Shown piece by piece: positions 58,985 to 64,000 of a stretch of DNA of 64,000 nucleotides. The notes under the pieces were generated by a model. It was not told where the DNA came from, searched no databases, and worked only from the letters and a program-made list of their open reading frames with translations. This stretch comes from Carettochelys insculpta. Lineage: Eukaryota; Chordata; Testudines; Carettochelyidae. How positions within the stretch are numbered: position 1 is the stretch's first letter; the number at the start of each line of letters is the position of its first letter. The stretch covers positions 177,986,798 through 178,050,797 of the forward strand of contig NC_134138.1 of the NCBI RefSeq assembly GCF_033958435.1, given 5' to 3'. The position numbers were made by a program, and so were the translations under genes.

Positions 58985-61900
58985 TCATCATCATCATCAA
59001 TAACCGTAGGCTCAGCACCTGTTGCTGTCTGATGCTTCTCTCACTATTTCCTTCCATCTTTCCCTGTCCAGTGCAGAGTGGCCTAGTTCTGTAGACTAGC
59101 TCCGCACCAATCTACTATATCTATCCATTTTCTGTGGGGTCTGCCTCTCCTATTTGAACCGTCCATTATGCCAAATACCAGGGTCTTGATTTTTCGTTCA
59201 TTGTTCATTCTGCAAATATGCCCAAATCGTTGTATCTTCTGTTTTATAACCTTCTGCAGCAGGTTCTCTTTCGGCTGTATCTTTCTATATAATTCCTCAT
59301 TGGTGACCTTCTGCATCCATCCTATTCTCAGAATCTTTCTATAACAACTCCTTTCTAATGCCAATATTCTTCTTTTTGAATCTTTCATTATCAGCCATGT
59401 TTCACATCCATACAACATGCTGCTGAATACACAAGTTTTTGAGACGCTCAGCTTCATTCCTAAGCTAATGGCTTTGCTTTTCCAGATCCTATCCATCTCC
59501 TTCAAACTCACTCTTGCTTTCACTATTCTAGTCGCTATTTCCTTCTTACAGTCTAGATCAGACGTTATGTTGGTCCCCAGATACGTGAACTTCTCTACAT
59601 TTTCTAGTTCAATACCATCAACACTGATCTTCCTTCCTATTTTCTTATCTCCAAATACCAATGTTTTTGTTTTATCGATGTTCATAATCAGTCCATACCG
59701 CTTCCCTTCTTCATTTAGCACCTGCACCATTTTTGCTAGCTTCTCCTCATCTTCCTCAGTTATAACTATATCATCCACAAACCTCAAGTTGTTAATTCTT
59801 TTCCCATGCACAGATATCCCTTCTGCCTCTGCCTTGATCTTGTCCATCACTCTGTCCAGATGTGCAATGAAGATACTTGGCAATATTGGATCTCCTTGTC
59901 TTGTACCTCTACTTGTTTTAAACCAACTTCCCAACTTCCCGCATGTTCTCACCACTGCCTCCGTATTGTCATTGATATCCTTCAACAACCATATCAGTCT
60001 GCTATCCACTCCATATGATTCCAACACTGCCCAAGTCACTTTCTGATCTATACTGTCAAATAACTTTTGAAAATAGACAAAACAAGCGTATACATTCTCG
60101 TTCTTTCATTGAGCTTTCTCTGCTATCAGTCTTAGTGCCAAAATCTGCTGTATGGTACTTCTATCTTTTCTGAACCCCGCTTGCTCATCTGCTAAATGTT
60201 CTTCTGTGTGCAATCTTATTCTCTCAGTCAGTATCATCATCAGCACCTTACCTAGATGACTCGTTAGGGCAATTGTTCTGTAGCTCTTGCATTCCAATGT
60301 ACTTCCTTGCTTGGGTATTGTCACTAGCACAGATCTTGTCCATTCCTTAGGCACCTTCCCTTCTTTCCATGCTATTTTACATAGTTGATGCATTTCCTGA
60401 ATCATGCTTTCTCTGCCATATGTGATCATCTCTCCTGTGATCTTATCATTTCCAGGGCTTTTGTTGTTCTTTAGTCATTCCACTGCTTTTCTACTTCCTC
60501 CTTCGAAATATTGGTCTCGCTCTCCACGCTAGGTGGCAATATCTCTTTCAGTTTTTCAATCAGTCTGTCTGAGACACTTGGGTCCAACTGTGCTTTGTAT
60601 AGATCAGTGCAATCTCTCATCCATCACTGCACAATTTTCTCCCTGTTCATGAGCACTTCTACATTCTCATCTTTGATCACAATCTGGTTTGGATACTGTT
60701 TCCTTTTAATATTCCTAATGGTCTTATACACCTCCCTGGTCTTACATTCACTGTAATACCTCTCTATATCTTCACATTGCTCCTCTAACCATTTCTCCTT
60801 ATCCTTTCTGGCTGCTTTCCTTACGTCATTGCATTTCACCCTATATTGCTGTTCTGCCATCCCAGAGAGCTTCTCTCCTGATCTTCAACACTCTTTTCTC
60901 TTGAACCAACTACAGTGTCTTCTGAGTAATCCACTTCTTATTGATTTTCTCTTCTGGAACTGTCTGCTCAATTGCCTCTTCTACAGTGGTGGATATTCCT
61001 GCATCTCTCTTATGTAGGTCTTTCTCTGTGGTGATATTCTTAAACTTCTCTTTGAGTGCTGCTCTGTATGTATTCCCTGTTTCTTCCCCACATAGCCTCG
61101 CCACTTCTCTTCTTTTCTTAAACTGTGTCTTACATTTTCTTTTGAGTTTTATCTCAATGTTTGTAATCACTAGACTGTGGTCTGAGTCTATATCTGCTCC
61201 TTGGAAAGTTTGGCACTGCTGTACTGATGTTATCCATCTTCTTCTTATCATAACCTTATCTATTATGTTCTTGGACTTCCTGTCATTTGATTGCCATGTC
61301 CACTTCCTACAGTCCTATTGTTGAAATTTCATATTGCAGATCACCATCTCATGCTCTGTAGCAAACTCTAGTAGTTTCTCACCTCGTTCATTTCTTTCTC
61401 CATATCCAAACCTTCCCAAGACTCTTTCCCAACTTTCGTTATCTGTTCCAACCTTCCCATTCCAATCTCCTCCGACAATCAACACATCTTTCTTCATCAT
61501 CTCCTCCACCGTCTTTCTCAAGTCTTTATAGAATAGCCCAATCTCTTCATTCGTACTGTCTGACATGAATGCATACACCTGAATGACTGAGATGTTGAAC
61601 AGTTTTGCTTCGAATCTCACTACCATCACTCTTGCACTCACCAGTGTGTATCCTAATAATGCTCTTCTAGCTGTTTTGCTAAGAAGGAATCCAACTCCTG
61701 CTTCATACTTCATTTCACTTCCTGACCAAATGACTTTGCACCGTATATCTCTCCTGATGCTGTCCAATGCATCTCTGCCAGTCCAAGTGTACCACATCGG
61801 TATCTCTCCATCTCCTTCCGAAGCAGCTCTAATTTTCCATTTGCCCACAGTGTTCAGATGTTCCATGTTCCAATGGATAGCATATGTGTTAGATGTAATT

Positions 61901-62105
61901 TTCTTTCGGTAGCCAACTTATCGACCCAACCACGATCGCTCGATTGGTATCGCAGACCTTGTTTATCCGGGCTAGGTCGGAGCCGGCATCTTTTAACATT
62001 TAGTTGTACTGGCATCAAATTTCATTCGTATTGTTGTTTGATGGTCAGCGCATCAACACTCATCTGACCAACCCTCTTCCTTCATTCAGGCTGGGGACTG
62101 GCATA
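58985..62105 (-). mobile_element. RTE-like LINE, nearly complete
   Basis: Read on the minus strand, a short 5' region (62105-61880) leads to an endonuclease, a linker, a reverse transcriptase and a 3' end made of TGATGATGATGATG repeats (59000-58985). The short-repeat tail and the YGCETW and RGRPHRKWID blocks point to the RTE/RTE-X group. The exact clade needs a tree. Target duplications were not resolved. Confidence 0.7.
59083..61886 (-). pseudogene. Endonuclease-reverse transcriptase of the RTE-like LINE, broken
   Basis: The frame opens with HWNMEHLN (where TWN..TL is typical), then has IVGGDWNGKVG (endonuclease Asp and Asn) and SDHSLVI near 61190 (the terminal His motif). Linker frames follow at 60860-60624. 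The RT part (60429-59083) includes EWTRSVLVTIPKQG, SYRTIALTSHLGKV, ADEQAGFRKDRST, motif A, TRQGDPILP, LRFVDDIVIT (both motif C aspartates) and YLGTNITSD. The C-terminus has YGCETW and WCGASLQN. Motif A reads FVYFQKLFD where FVDFQKAFD is expected, so a catalytic Asp is Tyr. A TGA at 60108-60106 and frame breaks in the linker make it inactive. Confidence 0.75.
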
Positions 62106-62920
62106 GAGCTTGTAGAGGCTTCATGGTGGAGTTGAAAGACAGATACTTCCCTTTAAATCTCCCCTTTGATACCACAGTCCAGCACAATCTTGTCATTTCC
62201 TTATTGTGCTATTTGATTTGCAAAACTTATATGAAAGTGCTATTAACAGAAATGTTCACAGCATTGGGATTTTTTTTTTCTTTGTAATACCTATGATTAC
62301 TCGAAAGTGCCTGCCTCTCTCTATTCCTTATTCTGTCTTAATGGAATTTAAGGAGGAAAATTGGTTGTGCTTATTTTCAAAGACTCACTGGACTTAACTA
62401 AGCCTCTCTCTCTGCCTCTATCCCAAAGAACTGAATATCTTCCCCACCTATTCACATGTCCTAAAAAAATTAATTTTTAAGTGGTGGTGTTAAGCCAGGA
62501 AAAAGAAACATGAAAATTGAGAGTAAATGGGCTCAACACATGCACGTGCCCTTTTTTTCTTTGTTTTGCCAAAATATTTTTTAACTATAAAATTCCGTAT
62601 TTCCTTCCAATGCCCAATTCTGCAGTCCTGCGCACACGCTATTAATCACATCAATGAAAATTTGGCTTCTCACAAGTGTGGTTCCTTAGACATGGGCATT
62701 TTTTTCTTCAGTAACCAGTTTTTAACCAATCTGATTTCTTTGAGTTTGTTGAAGTCTAACAGCGACACAGTTCACTAAGAAGATGTGGCCCTTCTTGTAG
62801 TTAATGGCTCCAGAACTCAATAGCTACATGGTCAAAAAGAAGGAAGGTAAACAAAATTTCTAAGATGAAATATTCACAAATTTGTAATTGAAGTCTTTTT
62901 CTCTCTTGCTCATTGCTCAT
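62106..62920. other. Intronic sequence without recognised features
   Basis: AT-rich; nothing supported. Confidence 0.45.
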
Positions 62921-62923
62921 ATA

Positions 62924-63634
62924 GGCTACGTCTACACGTGAACACTACATCGAAATAGCTTATTTCGATGTAGTGACATCGAAATAGGCTATTTCGATGA
63001 ATAAAGTCTACACGTCCTCCAGGGCTGGCAAAGTCGATGTTCAACATCGACGTTGCACAGCACCACATCGAAATAGGCGCTGCGAGGGAACGTCTACACG
63101 CCACAGTAGCACACATCGAAATAAGGGTGCCAGGCACAGCTGCAGACAGGGTCACAGGGCGGACTCAACAGCAAGCCGCTCCCTTAAAGGGCCCCTCCCA
63201 GACACACTTGCACTAAACAACACAAGATCCACAGAGCCGACAACTGGTTGCAGACCCTGTGCATGCAGCATGGATCCCCAGCTGCAGCAGCAGCAGCCAG
63301 AAGCCCTGGGCTAAGGGCTGCTGCACACGGTGACCATAGAGCCCCGCAGGGGCTGGAGAGAGAGCGTCTCTCAACCCCTCAGCTGATGGCCGCCATGGAA
63401 GACCCCGCAATTTCGATGTTGCGGGACGCGCAACGACTACACGGTCCCTACTTCGACGTTGAACGTCGAAGTAGGACGCTATTCCTATCCCCTCATGGGG
63501 TTAGCGGCTTCGACGTCTCGCCGCTTAACGTCGATGTTAACATCGAAATAGCGCCCAACACGTGTAGCCGTGACGGGCACTATTTCGAAGTTAGTGCCGC
63601 TACTTCGAAGTAGCGTGCACGTGTAGACACGGCT
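62924..63634 (+). mobile_element. Harbinger MITE H5 (711 bp)
   Basis: The left end is GGCTACGTCTACACGTGAAC. The right end, reversed, is AGCCGTGTCTACACGTGCAC. The ATA target duplication is at 62921-62923 and 63635-63637. At 63270 it keeps ATG GAT CCC CAG and a run of CAG codons, matching the transposase starts of Harbinger A (29595) and B (45388). The frame then stops after about 14 codons at the deletion junction. The 105- and 121-codon shadow frames are also open. Confidence 0.85.
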
Positions 63635-63705
63635 ATAGACTGAAATGCATGAGGAAACGTTCTGACCCTCTCCAAGCCAATGGATAAACTTCACTTGGCT
63701 CATGG

Positions 63706-63706
<1 letters not shown>

Positions 63707-63739
<33 letters not shown>
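63707..63739. repeat. TG microsatellite
   Basis: About 16 perfect TG units directly seen. Confidence 0.9.
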
Positions 63740-63741
<2 letters not shown>

Positions 63742-64000
63742 CCTCTGAAACTTTACAGGAGTATGCTGAGATGGCTTGCAAGATATTATCCAATCAATAA
63801 TCTCATTAGCTACACAATTTGAGCCAAACTAGTGAGCGAGGTCTGGTTTACACCACAACAGGCCATTGAGTCACACAAATTCAGCCAAATTCAGCTATTA
63901 GAAAAAGTGCCACTGAAGTCAATGCACGTTGAGCTGCTCCTCACAGTGTCATCACTGATGTGAACTGGTGGCAGACTCTATCCTGGTGATTCTGCCTACT
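63740..64000. other. Intronic sequence without recognised features
   Basis: Nothing supported. Confidence 0.4.

Noticed and set aside
59417..60046. 209-codon plus-strand frame
   Set aside because: Reverse complement of the LINE reverse transcriptase; no independent evidence.
12385..63634. Regularly spaced TCGAAATAG motifs considered as a CRISPR-like or satellite array
   Set aside because: They occur only inside Harbinger-type elements with target duplications, and the host is a vertebrate.

Overview
The window looks like intronic DNA of a reptile, most likely a turtle. Supporting signs are bird/reptile-type CR1 LINEs with ATTCTATG-type 3' tails, Penelope-like elements (PLEs) with a GIY-YIG endonuclease, many PIF/Harbinger DNA transposons with GGCTACGTCTACAC-type ends, and AT-rich background without bacterial-style gene packing. 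The dense TTCGAAATAG repeats suggest a softshell-like turtle, but that is only an impression. The one host coding feature I can support is a 120-bp exon on the minus strand at 24403-24522. It encodes the start of the fibrinogen-C-like domain of a contactin-associated protein, best matched by CNTNAP2. CNTNAP2 has very long introns in vertebrates, which fits a 64-kb window with one exon. Everything else then lies in the two flanking introns (inference).

Layout. 1-10 kb: AT-rich intron with foldback MITEs (180-433, 8354-9036), a solo LTR (6244-6689, 5-bp target duplication) and an inverted pair of ZNF143-like sites (3102-3188). 10-23 kb: a 2-kb Harbinger-type element (10035-12058), two near-identical Harbinger MITEs in inverted orientation (H1 at 12385, H2 at 20053), a 5'-truncated CR1, two hAT-type elements and GC-rich repeats. 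23.9-27.2 kb: a MITE, the CNTNAP2 exon, MITE H3 and a hAT element. 28.6-34 kb: a three-level nest in which a PLE is split by a 4.7-kb two-gene Harbinger (A), itself split by MITE H4. 36-46.4 kb: a TA-flanked MITE, a near-complete CR1 split by a PLE with a 12-bp target duplication, and a second CR1 split by a 3.9-kb two-gene Harbinger (B) and a 260-bp MITE. 47-53.3 kb: more MITEs and a 1.6-kb Harbinger-type element inside a TA-flanked MITE. 53-58.9 kb: quiet intron. 59-62.1 kb: an RTE-like LINE on the minus strand. 62.9-63.6 kb: MITE H5.

How the parts relate. Harbinger A and B each carry a DDE transposase gene and a Myb/SANT-like gene pointing toward each other, with one intron per gene at matching places. 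Both copies are damaged. In A the first catalytic Asp reads Asn. In B all three acidic residues are visible, but there are frameshifts. The five 0.7-kb MITEs (H1-H5) match the two ends of A, including in H5 the transposase start codon, so they are internal-deletion derivatives of an A-like autonomous element. This transposase/Myb/MITE network, with its internally repeated terminal motifs, is the most interesting system in the window. No intact, clearly functional mobile element was found.
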